Source: Gordonia effusa NBRC 100432
GTDB lineage: Bacteria > Actinomycetota > Actinomycetes > Mycobacteriales > Mycobacteriaceae
DNA length: 34,202 bases
Assembly (NCBI RefSeq): GCF_000241305.1
Contig: NZ_BAEH01000093.1
Span: 1 to 34,202, forward strand
Direction: 5' to 3'
Shown: positions 7,606 through 16,244 of the stretch, piece by piece
How positions within the stretch are numbered: the first letter of the stretch is position 1
Layout: each line of letters opens with the position of its first letter
Notes under the pieces: model-generated
Databases searched by the model: none
The model's input: only the letters and a program-made list of their open reading frames with translations
What the model was told of the DNA's origin: nothing
Position numbers and translations under genes: made by a program

Positions 7606-9470
7606 GCGGATCGAGCGAAACGATGGTGCAGCGATCACGAGTGCTACGGGTACTCCTGGCGGTCGCGGTGACAATTCCGCTGGCCTTTTCGGCGATCTAT
7701 ATGTGGTGGATGTGGGATCCCACGAAAAGTGTTGACAAGATGCCGGTGGCTATTGTTAACGCCGACAAGCCTTTTGGTGAGGGATCAGCACGCATCAGCG
7801 CGGGCGCGCAGGTGACCAAGAATCTCCTCGACTCGCACGCGCTCGGCTTCAACGCTGTCGATCAGGCAACCGCGACCAGCGGCCTCAAGAGCGGCGATTA
7901 CTACTTCGTTATCCGTATCCCGGAGGACTTCAGCGAAACATTGGCCAAGATCGGTTCGGTGACCAAGGCGCCGGCGCTGATCACAGTCACCTACAACGAC
8001 AACAACACGGTCAAAGCGTCGAGTATCGGCGCCGCGGCGATGAGTAAGGTTCAGGCTGCGGTTCTGCGTGGTGTGTCCAGCACGACGGTCGGCAAGGTGG
8101 TCAGCGGGGTCGACGAGTTGGGAACAGGTCTCAAGAAGGCCGCTGCTGGATCAGAGCAATTAGCCGATGGCACGGGGCAACTCAGCGATGGCGCCGATTC
8201 TCTTTCGACGGCACTGGTCACCAAATTGCAACCGGGAGTTCGAACTGCCACCGCCGGCAGTGCGCAAGTCGCTACCGGAGCAGCCAAACTATCCACGGGA
8301 GCGACTCAGCTACAGGCGGGGACTGCGCGGCTCGGCGACGGAGCCACGAAGGTGGCCGACGGTATCGACAAACTGGTCGGCACGGTAGATATCGCGAACT
8401 TGCAAGCTGAACTGACACGCCTACAGAAAGTCTTGCCGCCGGGGGTAGGTGTGGAGAAAGTGACCACGCTGCTGACTGGTCTCCAACAATTGCAGGCCGG
8501 GAGCCGTCGTGTTGCCACCGAGTTGACCGACCCAACCGCCGCGTACCGTAGCGGAGTCGATCGGCTGGCCACTGGGAGCGCACAGTTGTCTACCGGCGCG
8601 ACCAAACTCTCAACCGGTATGCGGCAAATCGAGGTCGGAACAACGCAGCTCACCGAGGGTGCGGTAAAGCTGCAACACGGTGCCGAACGAGTTGACTCGG
8701 GTGCGACCCAACTCTCCACCGGGTTGACCGCCGGTGCCCGGAAAGCGCCCGACATGGGCGATAAGACTCAGCAGGAGTCCTTGGCGAAACTGATTAGCAC
8801 TCCGGTAAGTAGCCAGAATGAATACGTGGCTCGCGCGCAATTCGGCGGTCCGGGTGCCGCGCCAACCCTGCTGATCTTCGCCTCGGCGCTGATAGTGATC
8901 GCGGTCATGCTGTCATTTCGGGGCCGCCGGTACATATCGGGTACCGATGAGCCACCTACGATCGCGACGGTATTGCGACGTGCGTTGGCAGTATGCGCGG
9001 TCAGTCTTGCTGGCGTCGGATTGGTCGGTGTCGGCTTGTGGGCATTCTTGGACCCCGCACCCGATCCAGCCTCGACGTGGCAGGTGGCAATCATCCTCGG
9101 CGCGGCGACGATTATGAACGTCACGGTATTCTCAGTCCTCTTCACACTGTTCGGCTACGGCGCCGGTGCTCTGACGTCGCTTGCCTGGTTGATGCTCCAA
9201 CTCTTCGCCTACGGCGGAATTTGGATGGTCGAGACACTGCCCGCACCATTGCGGTTGCTTCACACGATCACACCGTTGACCTATGTGCGCGAGGGTTTGA
9301 TCGGCGCCTTCAATGGAGCGCCCGGCGTTGGATCCGGATTGGCAATGATAGTGCTGATCGCTGTTGTCGCCGCAGCCGTCAACCTGGGAGCGGTACATCT
9401 CTACCGCCAGCGGTACTCCAAACAAGATGCCGATGCGGACATGGGAACAGGATTGGCAACCGTCGGCTGA
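7602..9470 (+). CDS. YhgE/Pip-family membrane protein (ABC-2-like)
   Basis: This 622-residue protein has one N-terminal helix (about residues 16-37) followed by MPVAIVNADKPFGEG, characteristic of the YhgE/Pip (phage infection protein) family. About 350 residues outside the membrane follow. Much of that (about 180-400) is a run of seven-residue repeats of the type GA-x-x-L-s-x (GSAQLSTGATKLSTG and similar), likely a long helical rod. The C-terminal part has about six membrane segments, as in ABC-2 transporters. The same architecture occurs in the type VII secretion component EsaA and lactococcal Pip. I chose ATG 7602, which overlaps the upstream stop. The open frame extends to 7512, but that extension reads through the small upstream gene. 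No T7SS core genes are nearby. The substrate is unknown. Confidence 0.85.
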   Translation: MSGSSETMVQRSRVLRVLLAVAVTIPLAFSAIYMWWMWDPTKSVDKMPVAIVNADKPFGEGSARISAGAQVTKNLLDSHALGFNAVDQATATSGLKSGDYYFVIRIPEDFSETLAKIGSVTKAPALITVTYNDNNTVKASSIGAAAMSKVQAAVLRGVSSTTVGKVVSGVDELGTGLKKAAAGSEQLADGTGQLSDGADSLSTALVTKLQPGVRTATAGSAQVATGAAKLSTGATQLQAGTARLGDGATKVADGIDKLVGTVDIANLQAELTRLQKVLPPGVGVEKVTTLLTGLQQLQAGSRRVATELTDPTAAYRSGVDRLATGSAQLSTGATKLSTGMRQIEVGTTQLTEGAVKLQHGAERVDSGATQLSTGLTAGARKAPDMGDKTQQESLAKLISTPVSSQNEYVARAQFGGPGAAPTLLIFASALIVIAVMLSFRGRRYISGTDEPPTIATVLRRALAVCAVSLAGVGLVGVGLWAFLDPAPDPASTWQVAIILGAATIMNVTVFSVLFTLFGYGAGALTSLAWLMLQLFAYGGIWMVETLPAPLRLLHTITPLTYVREGLIGAFNGAPGVGSGLAMIVLIAVVAAAVNLGAVHLYRQRYSKQDADADMGTGLATVG

Positions 9471-9576
9471 CGGGAGCCGGCCGGCGCTGTCGTCCCAGAA
9501 CCATCTCCATGATGTGGCGCTCGGAGCAGCCGGGGCGGGCTTGCTCGAACCGTAGAGCAAAATGATCAAAACGCGA

Positions 9577-9596
9577 GTTACGCGCGCAAGCGTGAC
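9577..9596. promoter_or_regulatory. Inverted repeat upstream of the CitMHS transporter
   Basis: GTTACGC-N6-GCGTGAC matches as an inverted repeat at 6 of 7 positions, about 86 bp before the transporter start. It could be bound by the CitB/DcuR-like response regulator encoded downstream. This rests on position only. I see nothing else in the 212-bp gap 9471-9682 apart from a small hairpin overlapping the preceding stop codon. Confidence 0.25.
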
Positions 9597-9682
9597 TGTG
9601 ACCTGCATTACTTCGACACTCATTTCAACCCGAAGGCACAACCGGTGGCCTTGGAACTTTTCAGAGTGAATCGAGTAATCCG

Positions 9683-11074
9683 ATGTTGGTAGCGCTGGGC
9701 CTCGCGATGGTGGCCACGTTCATGTTCCTGATCATGACAAAACGTGCGACCCCGGTCGTCGCGCTAATTCTGATACCGACCGCGTTCGGCCTCTTCGCCG
9801 GCGCGGGCCTGGGTATCAGCGACATGATCTCCGGCGGCATCAAAGAATTGGCGCCGACGGCCGCGATGCTGTTCTTCGCGATCATCTTCTTCGGCATCAT
9901 GATCGACGTCGGCTTGTTCGATCCGGTCGTTCGCGCCGTGGTGCGGCTCGTCCGTAATGACCCCGCCCGGCTTGTCGTCGGTACCGCCGTGCTCGCCGCG
10001 ATCGTTTCCCTCGACGGTGACGGCTCAACCACGTTCATCATCGTTACTTCGGCGCTGTTGCCTCTCTATCTGAAGCTCGGCGTCAGTCCGGTTGTCCTTA
10101 CCGTGACCGCGGGCCTGGCCAACGGCACGATGAATATTCTGCCGTGGGGCGGTCCGACGGCTCGCGCGGCCTCCGCACTCAAGATCGACACTTCCGACGT
10201 ATTCGTGCCGATGGTCCCGTCGTTGATCGCCGCGATGCTCGTGGTGCTCGCCTTCTCGTACCACCTCGGGGTGCTGGAGCGTCGACGCATCGGACGGATC
10301 GAGATCCGCGACTCGGTGCTCGCGTCGGTGGGGTCACCGAATATTCCACTCGTTCGCAGCGGTGGGTCAGCCGGCAGTGGCGGCGATGCCGGCGAGTCGA
10401 ATGAGCTCAACGAGTCCAGTGCATTTAGCGGCGTCCTCGATCCCAATCGGCCTACGCTGCGCCCAAAACTGTTGTGGGCCAACGCCGCTCTGACGATCAC
10501 GCTGCTCGCGGTGCTCGGCGCCGATATCATCGCGATTCCGGTCCTGTTCATGATCGCCACCGGGCTGGCGCTGGTGATCAACTTTCCGCAGGTCAAAGAT
10601 CAGCAGGCAGCGATCACTCGGCACTCCTCGTCGATCGTGTCGGTGGTCGCGATGGTGCTCGCCGCCGCGGTACTGACCGGCGTGTTCACCGGCACCGGAA
10701 TGGTTGACGCACTTGCTCATTGGCTGACCGGCGCCATCCCGGATTGGATGGGTCCGCATTTGGCGATCGTCGCGGGCCTGTTGTCCATCCCGATGACCTT
10801 CTTGATGAGCAATGACGCCTTCTACTACGGCGTGCTGCCCGTGCTGAGCGAGACGGCGTCGAAGTATGGCATCGACCCGGCCGAGATGGCGCGGGCGTCG
10901 ATCACCGGCCAACCGGTTCATATGCAGAGCCCGCTGGTGCCGGCCATCCTGTTGCTGGTTGCGCTGGCGGCCGTACCGCTGGCCGACCACCACAAGAAGG
11001 TCCTCTGGCGCGCGGCGGTGGTGTCTATCGTGATGTTGGTGGTGGGTTGCGTCGTCGGCGCCATTCCGTTCTGA
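9683..11074 (+). CDS. CitMHS-family citrate/carboxylate transporter
   Basis: The 463-residue protein is almost entirely hydrophobic with about 11-12 membrane helices and a hydrophilic central loop (about residues 210-255, Ser/Gly/Glu-rich). SLDGDGSTTFIIVTSALLPL and GLANGTMNILPWGGPTARAAS are typical of the CitMHS family, which imports citrate complexed with divalent metal ions together with protons. The late SNDAFYYGVLPVL and HMQSPLVPAILLLV stretches also fit. The start ATG at 9683 is the first that keeps the first helix intact; the ribosome site is weak. A CitA/DcuS-type sensor kinase starts 30 bp after the stop, which supports a di- or tricarboxylate as substrate. Which acid and which metal cannot be told. 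Confidence 0.88.
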   Translation: MLVALGLAMVATFMFLIMTKRATPVVALILIPTAFGLFAGAGLGISDMISGGIKELAPTAAMLFFAIIFFGIMIDVGLFDPVVRAVVRLVRNDPARLVVGTAVLAAIVSLDGDGSTTFIIVTSALLPLYLKLGVSPVVLTVTAGLANGTMNILPWGGPTARAASALKIDTSDVFVPMVPSLIAAMLVVLAFSYHLGVLERRRIGRIEIRDSVLASVGSPNIPLVRSGGSAGSGGDAGESNELNESSAFSGVLDPNRPTLRPKLLWANAALTITLLAVLGADIIAIPVLFMIATGLALVINFPQVKDQQAAITRHSSSIVSVVAMVLAAAVLTGVFTGTGMVDALAHWLTGAIPDWMGPHLAIVAGLLSIPMTFLMSNDAFYYGVLPVLSETASKYGIDPAEMARASITGQPVHMQSPLVPAILLLVALAAVPLADHHKKVLWRAAVVSIVMLVVGCVVGAIPF

Positions 11075-11092
11075 TCCGCGATCGCAAGCCCT

Positions 11093-11098
11093 TAGGCT
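11093..11098 (+). promoter_or_regulatory. -10 box of a leaderless promoter for the two-component system
   Basis: TAGGCT is followed by six bases and the ATG of the kinase gene, with no Shine-Dalgarno between. The spacing fits a transcript starting at the A of the ATG. It suggests the kinase-regulator pair can be expressed apart from the upstream transporter. Confidence 0.5.
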
Positions 11099-11104
11099 CA
11101 GACC

Positions 11105-12766
11105 ATGCCCGGTCGTCTGTCATTGGTCGCGCAGGTTCTCATCCTGCAGGTGGTGGTGATCGCGCTGAGTCTGGCTGTCGGATTCGGTTGGCATATCAGC
11201 AAAGTCGACGAAAACATGCGTGACGAGTATGCGCAGCGCGCAGTCGCGGTGGTGCACGCAGTTGCCGGCGACCCCGACGTCGCGCGGCTCGTCGCCGCGA
11301 ATCAGGGCGTCAATCTCGATGCCGCGGCTCTTGCTAATGGCGAACTCCAACACGAGGCGGTTGACGTCGCCCGCCGCGCCGGAGTGTTGTTCGTGGTCAT
11401 CGCCAACCGCAACGGAATCCGCGTCGCGCATCCCGAGACGGCCGAACTGGGCCGACACGTGTCCACCGATCCAAGCTCCGTGCTCGCGGGCAACGACGTC
11501 GCCGACACCGATCGGGGCACCCTCGGCGAGTCGGTGCGAGGAAAGGTCGCCATCCGCGACGCCGACGGAGCGGTGATCGGTTTCGTCAGCGTCGGTATTT
11601 CCACCGAGAAGGTCGCCGAGGCTACCAAGCGTGACATCGCGGTCACGATCGGTCTGGCGGCGGCCGCATTAGCGGTTGGTGTGGTGGGCGCGTCGCTGCT
11701 GGCCCGACGTTGGCGGCGCCTCACGTTGGGATTACAGCCGGATGAGCTTGTCGCGCTGGTTGGCGAACAACGTGCCGTGCTGCACGCACTCGCCGACGGC
11801 GTGTTGGCCGTCGACGCTCACGGAAGTCTGAGCGTTGTCAATGATAAAGCGCGACAGCTACTTTCGATCGATTCACCGATCGGAACGGCGAGTGACGACA
11901 TCGGCCTTACCCCACGACTGCGCGGCCTGCTCGTCACGCCGCAGGCAGAGCCGGTCGCCGCGACGGTCGGCGAACGCATAGTACTGGTGAGTTCGCATCG
12001 GGTGAATGCCGACGGGCGGGATCTGGGAATGGTCATGTCGGTAATCGACCGCACCGACATTGAGAAACTCACCCGCGAACTTGATGCCATTCGTTCGATG
12101 AGTGAGGCATTGCGGGCACAACGCCACGAAACGGCGAATCGGCTGCATGTGCTGGCGGGACTGCTTCGCCACGACAACGTCGGCGAGGCTGTTGAGTATC
12201 TGACGGAGATCACCGGATCAGGTTCGCGCGGAGAGCAACTGGACGGAATCGACAATGTCGACGAACCGCACCTCGCCGCCTTTGTCGACGCCAAGGCGAC
12301 GATCGCGCGGGAACGCGGAGTCACGTTGAGTCTCGGCCCGCAGACCTGGGTAGCTGGCACTCTGGCGGACCCTGTTGCGGCAACGACTGTCGTCGGGAAT
12401 CTTGTTGACAACGCGATAGATGCTGCGGCTCAGTCAGATTCGAAGCAGAAGCGAGTCGAGGTGGAACTCTTAACCGACGCCGACACCCTGTGGGTCACTG
12501 TCGCGGACTCGGGCGGCGGTGTGACATTCGCAGATCCGGAAGCGATTTTCACCGAGGGAGTGACATCCAAAGATGACCACTTGGTACCAGGTGGGCGTGG
12601 GATGGGATTGGCACTGGTGCGGCAGATCTGTCGGCGGCACGGCGGCGACGTATGGCTGGCGGAGCGGGACGCCACGAGCACTGACGCTCTTGGCGGGGCA
12701 GTCTTCGTGGCGAAATTTCCCGGGGCACTTGATGACCCAGGCGAATTAGGAGGCAGGGATGGATGA
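11105..12766 (+). CDS. CitA/DcuS-type sensor histidine kinase
   Basis: The domain order of this 553-residue protein is that of the carboxylate sensors CitA and DcuS. There is a membrane helix at 7-28 and an extracytoplasmic PAS-like sensor at about 30-172, with VIANRNGIRVAHP and the late GAVIGFVSVGIS. A second helix lies at 178-200, then a cytoplasmic PAS domain at about 220-320. The phospho-acceptor His is H341 in RAQRHETANRLHVLAGLL. The ATPase domain has its N box at VVGNLVDNAIDAA (429-441), G1 at ADSGGGV and G2 at GRGMGLAL (498-505). Its stop overlaps the start of the response regulator by 8 bp. Placed right after a CitMHS transporter, it probably senses an external carboxylate and controls that transporter. 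Confidence 0.92.
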   Translation: MPGRLSLVAQVLILQVVVIALSLAVGFGWHISKVDENMRDEYAQRAVAVVHAVAGDPDVARLVAANQGVNLDAAALANGELQHEAVDVARRAGVLFVVIANRNGIRVAHPETAELGRHVSTDPSSVLAGNDVADTDRGTLGESVRGKVAIRDADGAVIGFVSVGISTEKVAEATKRDIAVTIGLAAAALAVGVVGASLLARRWRRLTLGLQPDELVALVGEQRAVLHALADGVLAVDAHGSLSVVNDKARQLLSIDSPIGTASDDIGLTPRLRGLLVTPQAEPVAATVGERIVLVSSHRVNADGRDLGMVMSVIDRTDIEKLTRELDAIRSMSEALRAQRHETANRLHVLAGLLRHDNVGEAVEYLTEITGSGSRGEQLDGIDNVDEPHLAAFVDAKATIARERGVTLSLGPQTWVAGTLADPVAATTVVGNLVDNAIDAAAQSDSKQKRVEVELLTDADTLWVTVADSGGGVTFADPEAIFTEGVTSKDDHLVPGGRGMGLALVRQICRRHGGDVWLAERDATSTDALGGAVFVAKFPGALDDPGELGGRDG

Positions 12767-13445
12767 GCGGCCCGGCGAACTCGGGGTGTTGATTTGCGAC
12801 GACGACTTTCGCGTAGCCCGGCTACACGCCGCGATCGTCGGGGCGGTGCGCGGATTTCGGGTCAGCGCGCAGGTCGGCTCTATCTCCCAGGCACGTGCTG
12901 TTCTCGGCGATCCGTCCGTGCCCCGGATCGATCTGGCACTACTCGACGTCTATCTTCCGGACGGCTCCGGAATAGATCTGGTGGCCGAATTGCCTTGTGA
13001 CTGTTTCATTCTCGGAGCCGAGTCCGATGGCGAGGCGATTCGCCGGGCTACCCGCTCGGGTGCCCTCACCTACTTGATCAAACCATTCGACGACACCGAA
13101 CTGGCTCGTCGGCTGGCGGGATACGCGCACTACCGGAGGCTCCTGGCGAGCAGCGAGGTGGATCAGCGCGGAGTTGACGAAGCGTTGTCCGCCATGCGAT
13201 TTGGGGGGCGCAGCCGTGAGCGCGATGTGCCCGCCTCGCCGACCGAAGAGAGGATCCTTGCTCTGTTCGACGATCCCGGTACGGTGCTATTCGCCGACGA
13301 GGTGTCCGCACGGATCGGTATCGCGGCCCCGACTGCCCGACGCCACCTCGCGAATCTCGTCGCGTCGGGACGGTTGCGGATGAGCCTTCGATACGGCGGC
13401 ACCGGTCGACCGCGACAGGAATATCACGTTAGTCCGCCTGCGTGA
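12759..13445 (+). CDS. CitB/DcuR-type response regulator
   Basis: This 228-residue response regulator has an N-terminal receiver with the acidic pocket in ICDDDF (residues 12-17). The phospho-acceptor is D63 in LLDVYLPDGSG, and the conserved Lys is K108 in YLIKPF. The usual Thr/Ser after strand 4 seems to be Gly (ILGAES). The C-terminal half (about 160-228) holds a helix-turn-helix, ADEVSARIGIAAPTARRHLANLV, with the spacing found in the CitT/DcuR group. It is the partner of the overlapping upstream kinase and presumably activates the carboxylate transporter gene. The last 17 bp overlap the 3' end of the convergent P450 gene. Confidence 0.9.
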   Translation: MDERPGELGVLICDDDFRVARLHAAIVGAVRGFRVSAQVGSISQARAVLGDPSVPRIDLALLDVYLPDGSGIDLVAELPCDCFILGAESDGEAIRRATRSGALTYLIKPFDDTELARRLAGYAHYRRLLASSEVDQRGVDEALSAMRFGGRSRERDVPASPTEERILALFDDPGTVLFADEVSARIGIAAPTARRHLANLVASGRLRMSLRYGGTGRPRQEYHVSPPA

Positions 13446-14766
13446 TCGCGCGGCTCCGCGTGCCAACCTGGGCGGGCAACTGCTCGTAACCGTGCAGGTT
13501 GACGAGCCCGCGGTGCACCGGTGGCCCGGTCAACCGCAGGTCGGGATAGCGTTCGGTCAACGATTGCAACGCGATGATCCCTTCCATCCGCGCAAGAGAA
13601 GCACCCAAACACACGTGAACGCCACTGCTGAAGGCCAGATGATCACGCGCGTTATCGCGTGCGACGTCGAACTTGTCAGGATTGGCGAAGACCGCGGGAT
13701 CGCGGTTGGCGCCGCCGAGTAATGTCACAACCACCTCGCCCTTCTCAATTATCTTCTGCGACAATTCGATTCGATCTTTCGCCACCCGTCCCGTCAACTG
13801 CACGGGGCTGTCGAAGCGAAGAATCTCCTCAATCGCGTTGGGCCACAACGACGGATCCGATCTCAGGGCATCCAATTGATCCGGATGGCGCTGCAGCGCA
13901 ACGATTCCGTTGCCAATCAGATTGACAGTTGTCTCAAAACCGGCACCAAGCAATAGCGCAGCGGTCACTTTGAGTTCGCGTGGATTCAGGTCACCCTCGG
14001 CGATAACAGTCCCCAGAATCCCGTCATTTCGCGACGCCCGGAGCGAAGCGATGTGCTCGTCGAGAAAGTGATCGAATGCCACCAAACTGTCCGACGCCTG
14101 ACGATAGGCACCCCAACTGATCCCGACGTCGAGGAGCACCGATCCGTGCCCGCCCCACTTCAGTAATTTCGGCGCATGCTCCAGTGGCACGCCTAGCATC
14201 TCCGCGATGATCGCGACGGGAAGCTTGGCTGCGTAGTCCGCTACCAGGTCGACCTGCGGCTTCCCCGCCAGATCGTCGAGGAGTTGTTCGGTCACCTCGC
14301 GTATCCGCGTATCGAGCGCGGCGAGCGCTCGCGGTGTGAACGCGCGCGAAACGAGTTTGCGGTAACGGGTATGCACTGGCGGATCAACGGCCAACATCGC
14401 TGGCGATTCGACCGGATTCGGCAATCCCGGCTCGGTGGCCCGGAAAATCCATTTGATTGTCTTCGGCAGTGGCAGGTTCCCGATGGCTAGAGTGACAAAG
14501 CGCTTGTCTCGCAACACTTCCCGGGAAATCTCATGGTCCGCGGTTATCAGTCCGGCCAGCCCTGAGGCCAGCGGTCCGTTGGCCCTGATCCGTTCTATTG
14601 CCGGATATGGGTCACCGGAACCGCCAGCGTCGGTCATTAATTGAGCGTATGGATCGCCACGCTTCGACAGCGCGCGGAACCCAATGCGAGCCACCCCGTG
14701 TTTCGCGACCCACCGCACCCAATGTTTACCGACGCCCCAAGCGTTCAGCCGGTCACCGCCGCCCAT
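13429..14766 (-). CDS. Cytochrome P450 (CYP140-like)
   Basis: This is a full-length bacterial P450 of 445 residues. The I-helix oxygen-activation motif is GAGFETTVN, the K-helix ExxR is within EEILRF, and the heme-ligand loop is FSSGVHVCLG. Around these, ETTVNLIGNGI and EEILRFDSPVQLTGRV closely resemble mycobacterial CYP140A1 as I remember it. The subfamily call needs an alignment. GTGAGG precedes the ATG at a normal distance. It lies 48 bp after the unrecognised gene at 14815-16116 on the same strand and is probably cotranscribed with it. This links the P450 to the divergent adenylate-forming enzyme and ThiF-like genes. No ferredoxin or reductase is nearby, so electrons must come from unlinked partners. 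The substrate is unknown. Confidence 0.92.
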   Translation of the reverse strand: MGGGDRLNAWGVGKHWVRWVAKHGVARIGFRALSKRGDPYAQLMTDAGGSGDPYPAIERIRANGPLASGLAGLITADHEISREVLRDKRFVTLAIGNLPLPKTIKWIFRATEPGLPNPVESPAMLAVDPPVHTRYRKLVSRAFTPRALAALDTRIREVTEQLLDDLAGKPQVDLVADYAAKLPVAIIAEMLGVPLEHAPKLLKWGGHGSVLLDVGISWGAYRQASDSLVAFDHFLDEHIASLRASRNDGILGTVIAEGDLNPRELKVTAALLLGAGFETTVNLIGNGIVALQRHPDQLDALRSDPSLWPNAIEEILRFDSPVQLTGRVAKDRIELSQKIIEKGEVVVTLLGGANRDPAVFANPDKFDVARDNARDHLAFSSGVHVCLGASLARMEGIIALQSLTERYPDLRLTGPPVHRGLVNLHGYEQLPAQVGTRSRAITQAD

Positions 14767-14814
14767 GAGACCTCACTCCCTAGATCTTCTTCGACGCAGG
14801 CCCCTCCTGGTCAC

Positions 14815-16116
14815 TTAAAGTGAGGCTACTCCGGCCCGATTGACCGCCGCGCGCATCAATCGCAAAACGTCGGTCGCCGCGAGGGCTGATGTGGCCGACC
14901 GAGCATGTACCGGCCGCTGTACACCCCATCGATTGGCCACGACCGCCCGCAGATCTCGTCGCGACGCGGCCGATTCGCCAATCTCGCCGGCGAGTATCGC
15001 GATAGCGGTTTCCGCTTCCCAGTAGAGCCTGCCGTCGATACGCAGGTTCGGATCGGAGCCGATATAGCCGATCGCCGTCTTGATCGTCCGTCGCGCCGGT
15101 CCCTCGTCAGGTGCGGTGAGTTCGTCGACGCGATCGTCGGCTCGCACACCATCATCGTCGGCGGCAACGAATCGAGCCTCCCTGTCTTTCCTACGTACCT
15201 CACGTCGCCATTCGTCGATGCGCACGGCCGTCAGTCGCATCAGGAAGTAGTCTTCGGTGCCTTCCAGCGAAAGTCCCCGCCGCAGCCGATTGAGGTAAGT
15301 GATCAGCACTCGCTCGTACGCCTGCGCGACATGCCGCTCGTCATAGCTCCGACCGCGCAACGCTGTGAATACCACGTCGGCTAGGAATTCAGTCGCAATT
15401 GCCAAATTATCCGATTCTTTGTCCTCAGAAAGGGGGACAATGGGCACCGCGCCTAACTCGTTTATGAGCACATTCGTCAAGTCGACTAAGAGTGCTCGCT
15501 CGGCGTCGGTTAGTCGCTTCCTCGATGTATCCGCGGCGCTAATAATGTCACTCACTTTGGCCAGGTACGCATCGAGTGCTGTCTGCCGGTCTCGCTGGTG
15601 CCGGTGTGCTGGATCAGCCAGAAAGCCCATCGCCCGCTCGTGGGTGTTCTGCACCGGCTCCACGGTCGTCATATCCCGCCGGACCAAGCGCGCACCGTAG
15701 CGCTGAGCCTCACGGATCGCGACGAGTACCGCGTTGCGCAGATTTTTTGGCCGCAGCACGGCGAGGCTGGTACTCCAGCCTGCGGAATATCGCGCAAAAG
15801 GGTCGATGAGCTCGCCCGATGCTCGAACGATGGCGTCAAGTGTCTCTGCGTCGGACACCCGTACGTTTCGCCCTTTGAGCATCAAAGCCGCCGTCGAGGT
15901 GTACTGAGTCGCGAACCACTTGGTTCGAGCGAACACCCCGGACCACGAACGCAACTCCCCCGTGAGGACCTTCGATTCCGGGGTGGGTCGGGTCATCTGT
16001 CGCTGATACTGCAGCAGCAATTCGTCTCGAGCGATGCCGTCGGGTGGAATGTCGAATTTCGCTAGATCGATTGTCGAAGCGGCGATAGGAATGGCGGGTG
16101 GCACCAAGCGTCTCAC
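14815..16116 (-). CDS. Uncharacterised protein, C-terminal half faintly sigma-factor-like
   Basis: I do not recognise this 433-residue protein. The start is GTG 16116, preceded by AAAGGAAG at the right distance. An open frame to 16227 exists, but its ATG lacks a ribosome site and the extension fills the divergent promoter gap. There is no signal peptide or membrane segment. Residues 1-230 are helical and charged. Residues about 265-320 (AYERVLITYLNRLRRGLS, then TEDYFLMRLTAVRIDEWRRE and RRKDREAR) resemble sigma region 2, including the basic run after a DEWRR helix. An acidic linker follows, and then a region-4-sized segment (about 365-425). The resemblance is by eye only. It is divergent from the PaaK-like gene with 128 bp between starts, and the P450 follows it. 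Confidence 0.6.
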   Translation of the reverse strand: MRRLVPPAIPIAASTIDLAKFDIPPDGIARDELLLQYQRQMTRPTPESKVLTGELRSWSGVFARTKWFATQYTSTAALMLKGRNVRVSDAETLDAIVRASGELIDPFARYSAGWSTSLAVLRPKNLRNAVLVAIREAQRYGARLVRRDMTTVEPVQNTHERAMGFLADPAHRHQRDRQTALDAYLAKVSDIISAADTSRKRLTDAERALLVDLTNVLINELGAVPIVPLSEDKESDNLAIATEFLADVVFTALRGRSYDERHVAQAYERVLITYLNRLRRGLSLEGTEDYFLMRLTAVRIDEWRREVRRKDREARFVAADDDGVRADDRVDELTAPDEGPARRTIKTAIGYIGSDPNLRIDGRLYWEAETAIAILAGEIGESAASRRDLRAVVANRWGVQRPVHARSATSALAATDVLRLMRAAVNRAGVASL

Positions 16117-16244
16117 ATATCTTCCTTTCTCGATCCGTGCGCGTCTCCAGTAATTCTCATCGATTGATTTCGGCGTTGCCGGGCTCTGCGAGAAAGTGGG
16201 GAAACGGAAGACCACTCTGCATCCCATTCAGACAAGGAGCAGTA

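Noticed and set aside
10367..10993. 208-residue minus-strand frame over the CitMHS gene
   Set aside because: Composition is His/Arg/Gln-rich with no ribosome site. The plus frame is a clear membrane protein.
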